Assembly (NCBI RefSeq): GCF_000829695.1
Contig: NZ_BBNN01000017.1
Span: 325,175-389,174, forward strand
Direction: 5' to 3'
From: Streptomyces sp. NBRC 110035
GTDB lineage: Bacteria > Actinomycetota > Actinomycetes > Streptomycetales > Streptomycetaceae
DNA: 64,000 nt
The translations under genes were made by a program, and so were the position numbers. Shown here in pieces: positions 26,305-34,430 of this stretch (position 1 is its first letter; the number at the start of each line of letters is the position of its first letter). The notes under the pieces were generated by a model that saw only the letters and a program-made list of their open reading frames with translations, was not told where the DNA came from and did no database searches.

Positions 26305-26996
26305 TGAGGCGGGTCCAGCCGGTAGCCGACACCCCGCACCGTACGGATCAGCGTCGGGGACGACGGCACGTCCTCGATCTTGGCGCGCAGCCGCTGGACG
26401 CAGGCGTCCACGAGGCGCGAGTCGCCCAGGTAGTCGTGTTCCCACACCAGCCGCAGCAGCTGCTGCCGGGACAGCGCCTGGCCCGGACGGCGGCTCAGTT
26501 CGAGCAGCAGGCGCAGCTCGGTCGGCGTCAGCTGGAGGTCCTCGCCGTTCTTCGTCACGGTCATCGCCGCGCGGTCGATGACCAGACTGCCGAAGCTCGC
26601 CGAGTCGGTGGACTCCCGTTCACCGCGGCGCAGCACCGCCCGGATCCGGGCGTCCAGCACCCTGCCCTGCACGGGTTTGACCACGTAGTCGTCGGCGCCG
26701 GACTCCAGCCCGACCACGACGTCGATGTCGTCGTTGCGCGCGGTCAGCAGGATGATCGGCAGCTGGTCGGTGCGCCGGATACGCCGGCAGACCTCGAATC
26801 CGTCGATGCCGGGCAGGTTCACGTCCAGCACGATCAGATCCGGCCGCTGCTCACGCAGCAGCTTCAGACCGTCCTCACCGCTGGCAGCGGTCGCCACGCG
26901 ATGACCCTGGCGCGTCAGTGAGAGCTCCAGGGCCGTGCGGATGGCGTCGTCGTCCTCGATCAGCAACAGGGAAGGCACAGGCTCATTCTGGCCCAT
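26301..26996 (-). CDS. afsQ1: Response regulator AfsQ1 (OmpR family)
   Basis: DNA-binding regulator. Receiver domain: LLLIEDDDAIRTALEL with the acidic pocket, LIVLDVNLPGIDGF with the phosphorylated Asp, ILLTARNDDIDVVVGL (Thr) and DYVVKPV (Lys). The winged-helix domain has ELRLLLELSRRPGQALSR and DSRLVDACVQRLRAKIED. ATG 26996 is chosen for the GGGGAG five bases upstream; GTG 26978 would give the 225-residue form recalled for S. coelicolor AfsQ1. It is divergent from sigQ, with an AfsQ1-type box between. In S. coelicolor it controls sigQ, actII-ORF4, redZ and nitrogen genes. Confidence 0.94.
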   Translation of the reverse strand: MGQNEPVPSLLLIEDDDAIRTALELSLTRQGHRVATAASGEDGLKLLREQRPDLIVLDVNLPGIDGFEVCRRIRRTDQLPIILLTARNDDIDVVVGLESGADDYVVKPVQGRVLDARIRAVLRRGERESTDSASFGSLVIDRAAMTVTKNGEDLQLTPTELRLLLELSRRPGQALSRQQLLRLVWEHDYLGDSRLVDACVQRLRAKIEDVPSSPTLIRTVRGVGYRLDPPQ

Positions 26997-27117
26997 GGAG
27001 GCTCCCCGTTCGACCCGCGGGGGCAGATACCCGTGGGGATCGCACGAAGGCAGCCACGTGTGCCGACGTCTGGGGGAAGGCGCGGGCGACGACGGCTCCG
27101 GACCGAGGCCGCCCTCT

Positions 27118-27133
27118 GTGACAGGCCTGTGAC
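27118..27133. promoter_or_regulatory. AfsQ1 binding box GTGAC-N6-GTGAC
   Basis: A direct repeat GTGAC at 27118-27122 and 27129-27133 with a 6-base spacer, matching the published AfsQ1 consensus GTnAC-N6-GTnAC exactly. It lies in the afsQ1-sigQ gap, where AfsQ1 is known to act in S. coelicolor. Confidence 0.85.
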
Positions 27134-27239
27134 AGTCGGCGGACACGGCGATGAAGTCACCCGGGCAGGCTTTCCGTCATCAGCAGGACAGCGGTACAGC
27201 AAGGCGAACACACCGGAAGTCCACGACGGGGGGCGCGAG

Positions 27240-27983
27240 ATGAGCACGCTGCACGGCACCAGCTACAGCGCGGTTGTCACGCGTCTGCACGACGTGCACC
27301 GGGGTGGTGAGAAGGCCGGTGCCGCGACCAAACGGGGGTGCGGTCGCGGCACCGGGCGTCACACCGGCTTCATGACGGTGATCGACGCGCCCACGGGGGG
27401 CACGGGGGAAACACGCGGGGGAAGCGGGTACGGGGAGGGGACGGGGGAGCGCCGTTCACTGTCGGAGGCGGAGTTCACCGCCTACGTCCAGGAGCGACGC
27501 GCCTCCCTGTACGCGACCGCCTACCACCTGACCGGCGACCGCTTCGAGGCCGAGGACCTGCTGCAGAGCGCCCTGTTCTCGACCTACCGGGCATGGGAGC
27601 GGATCAGTGACAAGGCCGCGGTCGGCGGATACCTCCGCCGCACCATGACCAACCTGCACATCAGCGCGTGGCGCCGCCGCAAGCTGAACGAGTACCCGAC
27701 CGAGGAACTGCCGGAGACGGTGGGCGACACGGACGCGATGCGCGGCACCGAGCTGCGCGCGGTCCTCTGGCAGGCGCTGGCGCGGCTGCCAGAGCTCCAG
27801 CGCACCATGCTGGTCCTGCGCTACTACGAGGGCCGCACGGACCCGGAGATCGCGGACATCCTCGGCATCAGTGTCGGCACGGTGAAGTCGAGCATCTGGC
27901 GGTCGCTCCGCCGGCTGCGCGACGACGAGGCCCTGAGCTTCGGCCGTGACGAGGAGAGCGCCTTCGGGGAGCTGGTCGCCTGA
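27240..27983 (+). CDS. sigQ: RNA polymerase sigma factor SigQ
   Basis: 247-residue ECF-type sigma factor, the known target and partial antagonist of the AfsQ system. A disordered, Gly-rich first ~75 residues lead to region 2 (YATAYHLTGDRFEAEDLLQS, YRAWERISDKAAVGGYLRRT) and region 4 (LPELQRTMLVLRYYEGRTDP, ILGISVGTVKSSIWRSLRRL). ATG 27240 follows a GGGGGGCGCGAG purine-rich site; the core could also be reached from ATG 27372. There is no anti-sigma gene beside it. Control by AfsQ1 is supported by the box ~110 bases upstream. Confidence 0.92.
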   Translation: MSTLHGTSYSAVVTRLHDVHRGGEKAGAATKRGCGRGTGRHTGFMTVIDAPTGGTGETRGGSGYGEGTGERRSLSEAEFTAYVQERRASLYATAYHLTGDRFEAEDLLQSALFSTYRAWERISDKAAVGGYLRRTMTNLHISAWRRRKLNEYPTEELPETVGDTDAMRGTELRAVLWQALARLPELQRTMLVLRYYEGRTDPEIADILGISVGTVKSSIWRSLRRLRDDEALSFGRDEESAFGELVA

Positions 27984-28134
27984 AGGTACGGGGGGGGAGC
28001 ACGGGGGACCGGGGGGGGACCACGGGGAAAACGGGGACCGAGGGATCGGGGGATCCCGGGGGAACCGGGGGGAGCAAGTAACGGGGGACGCGGGGACGTC
28101 GGGGGACGTCACCACGGAGCGGGGGAGCCACGAG
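27984..28134 (+). repeat. G-run-rich stretch downstream of sigQ
   Basis: About 110 bases after the sigQ stop contain more than a dozen runs of 3-9 G on the + strand separated by short A/C spacers. This fulfils the simple G-quadruplex rule (four G3+ runs with short loops) several times over. The opposite strand is C-rich. No gene is supported. Confidence 0.7.
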
Positions 28135-28175
28135 GAAGCGGGACCGGAGGGCCGGGGGCCTTCCGGTCCCGCTTC
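28135..28175. terminator. Hairpin between sigQ and uridine-kinase gene
   Basis: A 14-bp outer stem (28135-28148 with 28162-28175) with further pairs inside, in the convergent gap. It can serve both genes. Confidence 0.65.
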
Positions 28176-28221
28176 TGCGCGTGCGCAGGTCCGCGCCGGC
28201 GCGGCGCCGGTTACGTGCCGG

Positions 28222-28896
28222 CTACCCGGGCCGGGCAGGCGTACGCGCCGTGCCCGTGTCCGTGTCGGCCCCGACCCGTCCGCTGCCGCTGTCGCGCCGC
28301 GCGGCCGCGAGGCGGGTCAGTGCCTCGTCGCGGTCGCAGGCGTGCGCGCCGAGCGCGGTCTGACGGCTGACGATCGACCGCTCCAGCCGCATCAGCCGCC
28401 AGCCACGGCGCAGCAGGAACGGCACGGACTTGCGGCCCTCCCTGAGGTCCCGCAGGAACCTGCGGCGGAAGGTCTTCACCGGGCCCCGGCTCAGGCACAA
28501 CGCGTCGGCCAGGAGGCCGAGTTCGCCGCAGCGCGTGACGATCTCCGCGGCGAAGATGCCCTCCGCTATGAACAGCGGGGCCGTGCCGAAGTCCACGTGC
28601 GACGCACCCGTACGGGCGCTCAGGCCGATGTCGTAGACGGGCACGTCCGTACGGCCCGTACGGCACAGCCGGTCGATCGCGGCGACGGCGGCGTCCGCGT
28701 CCCAGGAGCCGGGGTGGTCCCAGTCGATGTCGGAACTGCCCGTCACGAGGGGCAGCGACGGGTCGTCGCCCTCCTTGTAGAAGTCGTCGAGGCGCAGCAC
28801 CGGCAGGCCGGAGCGGGCCGAGAGGAGGGACTTGCCGGAGCCGGAGGGGCCGCAGAGCAGCACGACACGCGCGGAGAAGGGCGACTGGGAACTCAC
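28222..28896 (-). CDS. Uridine kinase-like P-loop kinase
   Basis: 224 residues. Walker A GPSGSGKS (residues ~17-24), VLRLDDFYKEGDDPSLP and SSDIDWDHPGSWD match the uridine kinase/phosphoribulokinase fold; FIAEGIFAAEIV is Walker-B-like. Phosphorylation of uridine or cytidine to the monophosphate is the likely reaction, consistent with the many nucleoside genes around, but no regulon palindrome precedes it. GTG 28896 is used since the frame upstream reads through the promoter of the next gene. The tail of ~35 residues is Arg/Asp-rich. Confidence 0.8.
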   Translation of the reverse strand: MSSQSPFSARVVLLCGPSGSGKSLLSARSGLPVLRLDDFYKEGDDPSLPLVTGSSDIDWDHPGSWDADAAVAAIDRLCRTGRTDVPVYDIGLSARTGASHVDFGTAPLFIAEGIFAAEIVTRCGELGLLADALCLSRGPVKTFRRRFLRDLREGRKSVPFLLRRGWRLMRLERSIVSRQTALGAHACDRDEALTRLAAARRDSGSGRVGADTDTGTARTPARPG

Positions 28897-29038
28897 GGGA
28901 CACCAGTGTGCGGCATCCCCCGGGTGTCGCACGACCGTGCGGGTCCGCTTTGAGGCGCGCACCACACCTCCACTACGCTGCGCGTCGGTCCGGTCACTCA
29001 ACGGGAGTGGCCGGTGGAGGCAAGAGGTGGCAGCAGTG

Positions 29039-29437
29039 ATGGCCCGACACGCAGCACCCAAGAAGCCGGCCGCCCGGCACGCCCTGGTCGCCCTGGCGAC
29101 CGCGGGAGTGGCCCTGGGGGCGGGCGCGACGACGGCGGCAGCGGCGGACTCCCAGGTGCCCCCGGGCCCGCAGTCCGCGTCGCTCGGAGCCGTCGACCCG
29201 CAGGCCGGTGTGCGGCCCCTGACCGGCACGGTCGGCCAGGTCGCGGGCCCGGTCTCCGGCCTGAAGCCCAATCCGCTGGCCGGTACGGGCGTCGACCCGC
29301 TCGACAACGGCGTCGGCACCCAGGTCGCCGACTTCAAGCCGGTGGGCTCCCGGGACCTGACCGGCCCGGTGGCCCAGGCGGAGTCGGTCGACGCCCTTCC
29401 GGTCGCCGGACGGGCGACGGGTCTGCTGGGAGCCTGA
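29039..29437 (+). CDS. Small secreted protein
   Basis: 132 residues with a basic n-region (MARHAAPKKPAARH), hydrophobic core and Ala-rich cleavage site near residue 38 (TTAAAADS). The mature part is rich in Gly, Pro, Val and Asp with repeated 'LTG.VGQVAGPV' type turns and no Cys. ATG 29039 follows GAGGTGG. No domain recognised. It ends before a strong terminator shared with the convergent aldehyde dehydrogenase operon. A surface or spore-coat role is possible but not shown. Confidence 0.75.
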   Translation: MARHAAPKKPAARHALVALATAGVALGAGATTAAAADSQVPPGPQSASLGAVDPQAGVRPLTGTVGQVAGPVSGLKPNPLAGTGVDPLDNGVGTQVADFKPVGSRDLTGPVAQAESVDALPVAGRATGLLGA

Positions 29438-29461
29438 CCGCCGGGGTGCCCGCCGGACGTA

Positions 29462-29503
29462 CGGAGAGCCGTGCCCCCGTCCGGACGGGGGCACGGCTCT
29501 CCG
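29462..29503. terminator. Two-way terminator hairpin
   Basis: A 19-bp perfect stem (29462-29480 with 29485-29503), loop CCGG, between the secreted-protein gene and the convergent end of the deoC operon. Confidence 0.82.
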
Positions 29504-29522
29504 GCCCGCGGTGGCTCCTCGG

Positions 29523-30461
29523 TCAGTACGCGGAGCCCGAGGCGCCCAGGGAACCCGTCGGGTGCCAGACCGTCTTGGTCTCCAGGAACGCCGTCATGCG
29601 GTCCGTCCCCGGCGTGGCCGACCAGTCGTCCACAGGCTGTGGACGCAGGACGCGCTTGAGGTTGTCGGCCGCGGCGGTCTCCAGTTCCTTCGCGAGTGCC
29701 TCGTCGGCGCCCGCGAGGTCGATCGCGTTGACGTCCTGGTGCGCGGCCAGCGGCGCGGCGATCTCCGCCGTACGGCCGGACAGGAGGTTGACCACGCCGC
29801 CGGGCACGTCGGAGGTGGCCAGGACCTCGCCGAGCGAGAGCGCCGGGAGCGGGGCCTTCTCCGAGGCGACGACGACCGCGGTGTTGCCGGTCGCGATCAC
29901 CGGGGCGAGAACCGAGACCAGGCCCAGGAACGACGACTCCCGGGGCGCCAGGACGGCGACCACACCGGTCGGTTCGGGGGACGACAGGTTGAAGAACGGG
30001 CCCGCGACCGGGTTCCCGCCGCCGACGATCTGGGCGATCTTGTCCGTCCAGCCCGCGTACCAGACCCAGCGGTCCACCGCCGCGTCCACCTGTGCCGCGG
30101 CCTTCGCCCGCGACAGGCCCTCCGCGTCGGCGACCTCCCGCACGAACTGCTCCCGGCGGCCCTCCAGCATCTCCGCGACGCGGTAGAGGACCTGACCGCG
30201 GTTGTACGCGGTCGCCCCCGACCAGCCGCCGAACGCCTTGCGGGCGGCGACCACCGCGTCACGGGCGTCCTTGCGGGACGCCAGCGGGGCGTTGGCGAGC
30301 CATGTGCCCTGGGGGTCCGTCACCTCGTACACCCGGCCGCTCTCCGAACGCGGGAACTTCCCGCCGACGTACAGCTTGTAGGTCTTGAAGACGCTCAGCC
30401 GCGGCTGTTCGGCCGTTCCGGCCCCGCCGGCCTGCACGTTCTTGTCGGTCTTATCGGACAT
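29523..30461 (-). CDS. Truncated aldehyde-dehydrogenase-like protein without catalytic Cys
   Basis: 312 residues that align with the N-terminal NAD-binding part of aldehyde dehydrogenases: KLYVGGKFPRSESGR, ARDAVVAARKAFGGW, GVVAVLAPRESSFLGLVSVL, ATGNTAVVVASE and PGGVVNLLSGRTAEIAAPLAAH. It then jumps to a short C-terminal part (LKRVLRPQPVDDWSATPGT). The segment with the catalytic Cys and Glu is absent and the length is about two thirds of normal, so it is not an active dehydrogenase by itself. Its ATG (30461) lies inside the end of the full-length gene, an 11-base overlap, so the two are made together. It is best read as a non-catalytic partner subunit. Confidence 0.85.
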   Translation of the reverse strand: MSDKTDKNVQAGGAGTAEQPRLSVFKTYKLYVGGKFPRSESGRVYEVTDPQGTWLANAPLASRKDARDAVVAARKAFGGWSGATAYNRGQVLYRVAEMLEGRREQFVREVADAEGLSRAKAAAQVDAAVDRWVWYAGWTDKIAQIVGGGNPVAGPFFNLSSPEPTGVVAVLAPRESSFLGLVSVLAPVIATGNTAVVVASEKAPLPALSLGEVLATSDVPGGVVNLLSGRTAEIAAPLAAHQDVNAIDLAGADEALAKELETAAADNLKRVLRPQPVDDWSATPGTDRMTAFLETKTVWHPTGSLGASGSAY

Positions 30462-32034
30462 CGAGGTACGCCTCCAGGCCGTGGCGGCCGCCCTCGCGGC
30501 CGAATCCCGACTCCTTGTAGCCGCCGAACGGCGAGGTGGGATCGAACTTGTTGAACGTGTTGGACCAGACGACACCCGCGCGGAGCTTGTTCGCGACGGC
30601 CAGGATGCGGGAGCCCTTCTCCGTCCAGATGCCCGCCGACAGGCCGTACGGCGTGTTGTTGGCCTTGGCGACGGCCTCGTCCGGGGTCCGGAAGCTGAGC
30701 ACCGACAGCACCGGGCCGAAGATCTCGTCCCGCGCGACCGTGTGTGCCTGGGTGACGCCGGTGAACAGCGTCGGCGCGAACCAGTAGCCGTTCTCCGGGA
30801 GTTCGCAGGCAGGGGACCAGCGTTCGGCGCCCTCGGCCTCGCCCTGCTCGACGAGCGAGGTGATCCGCGCGAGCTGCTCGGAGGAGTTGATCGCCCCGAT
30901 GTCGGTGTTCTTGTCCAGCGGGTCGCCCAGCCGCAGCGTGGCGAGCCTGCGCTTGAGGGAGTCCAGCAGTTCGTCCTGGATCGACTCCTGGACCAGCAGG
31001 CGGGAGCCCGCGCAGCAGACCTGGCCCTGGTTGAAGAAGATGCCGTTCACGATGCCCTCGACGGCCTGGTCGACCGGGGCGTCGTCGAAGACGATGTTGG
31101 CGCCCTTGCCGCCGAGTTCGAGCGTGAGCTTCTTGCGGGTCCCGGCGACGGTCCGCGCGATCTGCTTGCCGACCGCCGTGGAGCCGGTGAAGGCGACCTT
31201 GCGCACGTCCGGGTGGGCGACCAGCGCGGCGCCCGCGTCGCCGTATCCGGGAAGGATGTTGACGACACCCCGGGGCAGGCCCGCCTGGCGGCAGACGTCC
31301 GCGAAGAACAGGGCGGAGAGGGGGGTGGTCTCGGCCGGCTTCAGCACGACCGTGTTGCCGGTCGCGAGCGCCGGCGCGATCTTCCACGCGAGCATCAGCA
31401 GCGGGAAGTTCCAGGGGATGACCTGGCCGGCGACGCCCAGGGGGCGCGGGTTCGCTCCGTAGCCGGCGTGCTCGAGCTTGTCGGCCCAGCCCGCGTAGTA
31501 GAAGAAGTGCGCGGCGACCAGGGGCAGGTCGGCGTCGCGCGTCTCCCTGATCGGCTTGCCGTTGTCCAGCGTCTCCAGGACGGCCAGTTCGCGGCTGCGC
31601 TCCTGGATGATCCGGGCGATGCGGAACAGGTACTTCGCCCGCTCCGCGCCGGGCAGCGCCGACCAGGTCGCGAAGGCCTTCCCGGCCGCCTTCACCGCGC
31701 GGTCCACATCCGCCTCACCGGCCTGCGCGACCTCGGAGAGAAGCTCCTCGGTGGCGGGGCTGACGGTCTTGAAGGCCCGGCCGTCGGCGGCCTCGGCGAA
31801 CTCGCCGTCGATGAACAGGCCGTAGGACGGGGCGATGTCGACGACCGCGCGGGACTCCGGCGCCGGGGCGTACTCGAACGCGGACGAGCGTGCGGGGGCG
31901 GCCTGGGCGGGGGCGGTCCGGACAGTGGCCCGGACGGTGGCCGCCGGGGCGGTCGCCGGGGTGGTCCCGCCGGCCCCGGCGGCCTGCGCGACCGCGGTCC
32001 TGCTCTTCTTGGCCTTCTTGTTCTTCTTGGTCAT
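30451..32034 (-). CDS. Aldehyde dehydrogenase (NAD+)
   Basis: 527 residues. After a Lys- and Ala-rich tail of ~65 residues comes a complete ALDH: VIPWNFPLLMLAWKIAPALA, the cofactor site VLKPAETTP and FTGSTAVGK, catalytic Glu in LELGGKGANI, catalytic Cys in FFNQGQVCCAGSR, and EIFGPVLSV. ATG 32034 begins five bases after the deoC stop, so it belongs to the deoC operon and carries the nucleoside operator upstream. DeoC releases acetaldehyde, which this enzyme would oxidise to acetate; this is inferred from the operon. The basic N-tail is unusual. Confidence 0.92.
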   Translation of the reverse strand: MTKKNKKAKKSRTAVAQAAGAGGTTPATAPAATVRATVRTAPAQAAPARSSAFEYAPAPESRAVVDIAPSYGLFIDGEFAEAADGRAFKTVSPATEELLSEVAQAGEADVDRAVKAAGKAFATWSALPGAERAKYLFRIARIIQERSRELAVLETLDNGKPIRETRDADLPLVAAHFFYYAGWADKLEHAGYGANPRPLGVAGQVIPWNFPLLMLAWKIAPALATGNTVVLKPAETTPLSALFFADVCRQAGLPRGVVNILPGYGDAGAALVAHPDVRKVAFTGSTAVGKQIARTVAGTRKKLTLELGGKGANIVFDDAPVDQAVEGIVNGIFFNQGQVCCAGSRLLVQESIQDELLDSLKRRLATLRLGDPLDKNTDIGAINSSEQLARITSLVEQGEAEGAERWSPACELPENGYWFAPTLFTGVTQAHTVARDEIFGPVLSVLSFRTPDEAVAKANNTPYGLSAGIWTEKGSRILAVANKLRAGVVWSNTFNKFDPTSPFGGYKESGFGREGGRHGLEAYLDVR

Positions 32035-32039
32035 GGTGA

Positions 32040-33044
32040 TCAGTCCACCGTCACGTAGTCGGGGCCGGAGTAGCGGCCGGTGGCCAGCTTCTGGCGCTGC
32101 ATCAGCAGATCGTTCAGAAGCGAGGAGGCACCGAAGCGGAACCAGTGGTTGTCCAGCCAGTCCTCGCCGACGGTCTCGTTGACCAGCACGAGGAACTTGA
32201 TCGCGTCCTTGGTGGTGCGGATGCCGCCGGCCGGCTTCACACCGACCTGGACCCCGGTCTGCGCACGGAAGTCGCGGACCGCCTCCAGCATCAGGAGCGT
32301 GTTGGCGGGCGTGGCGTTCACCGCCACCTTGCCGGTCGAGGTCTTGATGAAGTCCGCGCCGGCCAGCATGCCGAGCCAGCTCGCCCGGCGGATGTTGTCG
32401 TACGTCGACAGCTCGCCCGTCTCGAAGATGACCTTCAGCCGGGCGCTCGCCCCGCAGGTCTCCTTCACGGCGGTGATCTCGTCGAACACCTTCCGGTAGT
32501 TCCCCGCGAGGAACGCGCCGCGGTCGATGACCATGTCGATCTCGTCGGCACCGGCGGCGACGGCCTCCCGGACGTCGGCCAGCTTGACGGCGAGCGGGGC
32601 GCGGCCGGCCGGGAAGGCGGTGGCGACGGAGGCGACCTTGACCGTGGAGCCGGCGACGGCCTCCCTGGCCGTCGCCACCATGTCGGGGTAGACGCAGACC
32701 GCGGCCGCGGCGGGGGCCGTGCGGTCGGAGGGGTCGGGGCGGACCGCCTTCGCGCCGAGCGCCCGGACCTTGCCCGGGGTGTCCGCGCCTTCCAGCGTCG
32801 TCAGGTCGACCATCGAGAGGGCGAGGTCGATGGCGTACGCCTTCGCGGTCGTCTTGATCGAGCGGGTGCCGAGCGAGGCGGCACGCGCCTCCAGGCCGAC
32901 CGCGTCGACGCCGGGCAGTCCGTGCAGGAAGCGGCGCAGCGTGCTGTCGGACGCGGTGACGTCGCCCAGCGCGGCGGGGGCACCGACCCGCTCGGGCGCC
33001 GGCGAGGGCTGGGGGGAGGAGGGTGCAGTGGAGGACATGGTCAC
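32040..33044 (-). CDS. deoC: Deoxyribose-5-phosphate aldolase
   Basis: Cleaves 2-deoxyribose-5-phosphate to glyceraldehyde-3-phosphate and acetaldehyde. Class I aldolase motifs: EIDMVIDRGAFLAGNY (Asp), GADFIKTSTGK (Schiff-base Lys) and VKPAGGIRT (second Lys). With 334 residues it has ~70 more N-terminal residues than E. coli DeoC. GTG 33044 is preferred because the -10 box TATGCT (33056-33051) ends six bases upstream, which makes the transcript leaderless; ATG 33038, in frame, is the alternative. First gene of an operon with two aldehyde dehydrogenase genes, under an exact regulon palindrome at 33058. Confidence 0.94.
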   Translation of the reverse strand: MTMSSTAPSSPQPSPAPERVGAPAALGDVTASDSTLRRFLHGLPGVDAVGLEARAASLGTRSIKTTAKAYAIDLALSMVDLTTLEGADTPGKVRALGAKAVRPDPSDRTAPAAAAVCVYPDMVATAREAVAGSTVKVASVATAFPAGRAPLAVKLADVREAVAAGADEIDMVIDRGAFLAGNYRKVFDEITAVKETCGASARLKVIFETGELSTYDNIRRASWLGMLAGADFIKTSTGKVAVNATPANTLLMLEAVRDFRAQTGVQVGVKPAGGIRTTKDAIKFLVLVNETVGEDWLDNHWFRFGASSLLNDLLMQRQKLATGRYSGPDYVTVD

Positions 33045-33057
33045 CAGACGAGCATAT

Positions 33058-33069
33058 CTACGCGCGTAG
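33058..33069. promoter_or_regulatory. Nucleoside-regulon operator, exact CTACGCGCGTAG, before deoC
   Basis: The perfect palindrome lies directly 5' of the TATGCT -10 box of deoC on the - strand, one base away. The placement is like that at add. Confidence 0.8.
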
Positions 33070-33182
33070 CGGCTGTACAGCCCTCCGGCCGTCCGGCGAC
33101 AGGAGCGGGCCCCGCCCGGCTTCCGCCCGCCCCCGCCCACCGCCTGCCGGTGCGGCTGCGGGCGTCGGGCAGAATCGGGGGC

Positions 33183-34025
33183 ATGACGACCCCCGAGCCT
33201 CAGCCGTCCGACCGGGAGCCCGCCGAGCCCGCCCCGTCCACCGAGCCCGCCGACGGGACGGAGGACGGCACCGCCTCCACCGGGTCCGCCGCTGCCTCCG
33301 ACTCCGCGGAGTCCTCGGCGGGACCGGAGTCCTCGGCGGCGTCGCAGTCCGCACCCGCCGCGGGCTCCCCGGCCACGGCTTCGGCGGGCTCGGAAAGCCC
33401 GGCGGGCCCGGAGGCGGCGGCGGGCCCGGAGCCCAGGTACGCCGACCGGGTGTACCGGTCGACCTCGGGGTTCGTCGGCGGTGCGCTGATCCTCGGCCTC
33501 GCCTGCTGGCTCGGCGTCGACGCCCTGCTCGTCGGCGAGGGCGACGCCCCGTGGCTCGCGCTCGCCGCGCTGCTGTTCGTCGTGCCCCTGGTGGCGGCCT
33601 ACACCCTGGTCCCCGCGGTGTACGCCAACGAGGACCGGCTGCGCGTCCGCAACCCGTTCCGCACGATCGTGCTGCCCTGGGGGCAGGTCTCCTCGCTGCG
33701 CTCCGGCTACACCAACGAGGTCTTCTCCGAGGCCGGCGCCAAGTACCAGCTGTGGGCCCTGCCCGTGTCGCTGCGGGCCCGCAAGAGGGCGGCACGACGG
33801 CTCCCGCAGGCCTCGGACCGTGCCGCGCCGGGCGCCGGGGCCTCCCTCGGCGGAGGCGGGCGGGCGGGGACCGACGGTTCGATGGACGAGCTGCGCGAGC
33901 TGCACGAGAGGAACGCGGGCGAGGCGCACGCCCAGGGCGAGGCGAGCGTGCGGTGGGCCTACGAGATCATCGCCCCGTCCCTGGCCGGCGCCGTGCTGCT
34001 GGCGGTCCTGCTGACGCTCGACTGA
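33183..34025 (+). CDS. PH-domain-like membrane protein
   Basis: 280 residues: a disordered Ser/Ala/Glu/Pro N-tail (~85 residues), two close membrane helices (GGALILGLACWLGVDALLV; LALAALLFVVPLVAAYTLV), a PH-like (YdbT/bPH) segment YANEDRLRVRNPFRTIVLPWG, then a Gly-rich linker and a last C-terminal helix (LAGAVLLAVLLTLD). ATG 33183 follows GGGGGC. Similar Streptomyces proteins are annotated 'PH domain-containing'. Divergent from deoC, 114 bases away, but no evidence ties it to nucleosides. Confidence 0.78.
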   Translation: MTTPEPQPSDREPAEPAPSTEPADGTEDGTASTGSAAASDSAESSAGPESSAASQSAPAAGSPATASAGSESPAGPEAAAGPEPRYADRVYRSTSGFVGGALILGLACWLGVDALLVGEGDAPWLALAALLFVVPLVAAYTLVPAVYANEDRLRVRNPFRTIVLPWGQVSSLRSGYTNEVFSEAGAKYQLWALPVSLRARKRAARRLPQASDRAAPGAGASLGGGGRAGTDGSMDELRELHERNAGEAHAQGEASVRWAYEIIAPSLAGAVLLAVLLTLD

Positions 34026-34430
34026 GGGACCGCGAGCGGCTCGGGCCCGGCTGACGGTTTCCGTCGTTCGTACGAAGAGCGGGTCCGTGGCCGTCCGGTG
34101 CGTGCGAGCGCATGGCGCTCCGGCGACGCGGCCGGACCCCTCCCGCTCGCAGAGCCCGGGGAAGTGCGTGCGGGTGTCGCCGGGGCGGCCCGCCCTCCGG
34201 CGGGCCCTTCGAGGCGGAGTCACCCGGGCCGCGTTGCCGTCACCCGCCTCGCCCCGTGGCCGGCCGCACCGGCCCCCGCGCTCCGGCCGGGCGGGTGCCG
34301 GCGGCCGCCCCGCACCCCGCTCCGCCGGGCAGGCCCGGGGCGGCACGAAGGAGGGGCCGCCGTGTCGGCGGCCCCTCCTGACGCTTTCCCGTTCCCGCGT
34401 GTGTCCCCGAGGCCTGCCGGAGGCTGCCGC
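34026..34430. other. Intergenic region between convergent genes
   Basis: GC-rich and without a supported gene. It contains a 10-bp palindrome TTCGTACGAA (34067-34076) and the terminator hairpin at 34349-34379 that serves the mutase gene. The middle part shows nothing clear. Confidence 0.5.
34349..34379. terminator. Terminator hairpin beside mutase gene
   Basis: A 13-bp stem (34349-34361 with 34367-34379), loop GTGTC, about 50 bases past the mutase stop on the - strand. Confidence 0.7.

Noticed and set aside
33039..34346. N-terminal extension of deoC on the - strand (768-codon frame)
   Set aside because: It crosses the operator, promoter and a divergent gene; the leaderless promoter places the start at 33044.
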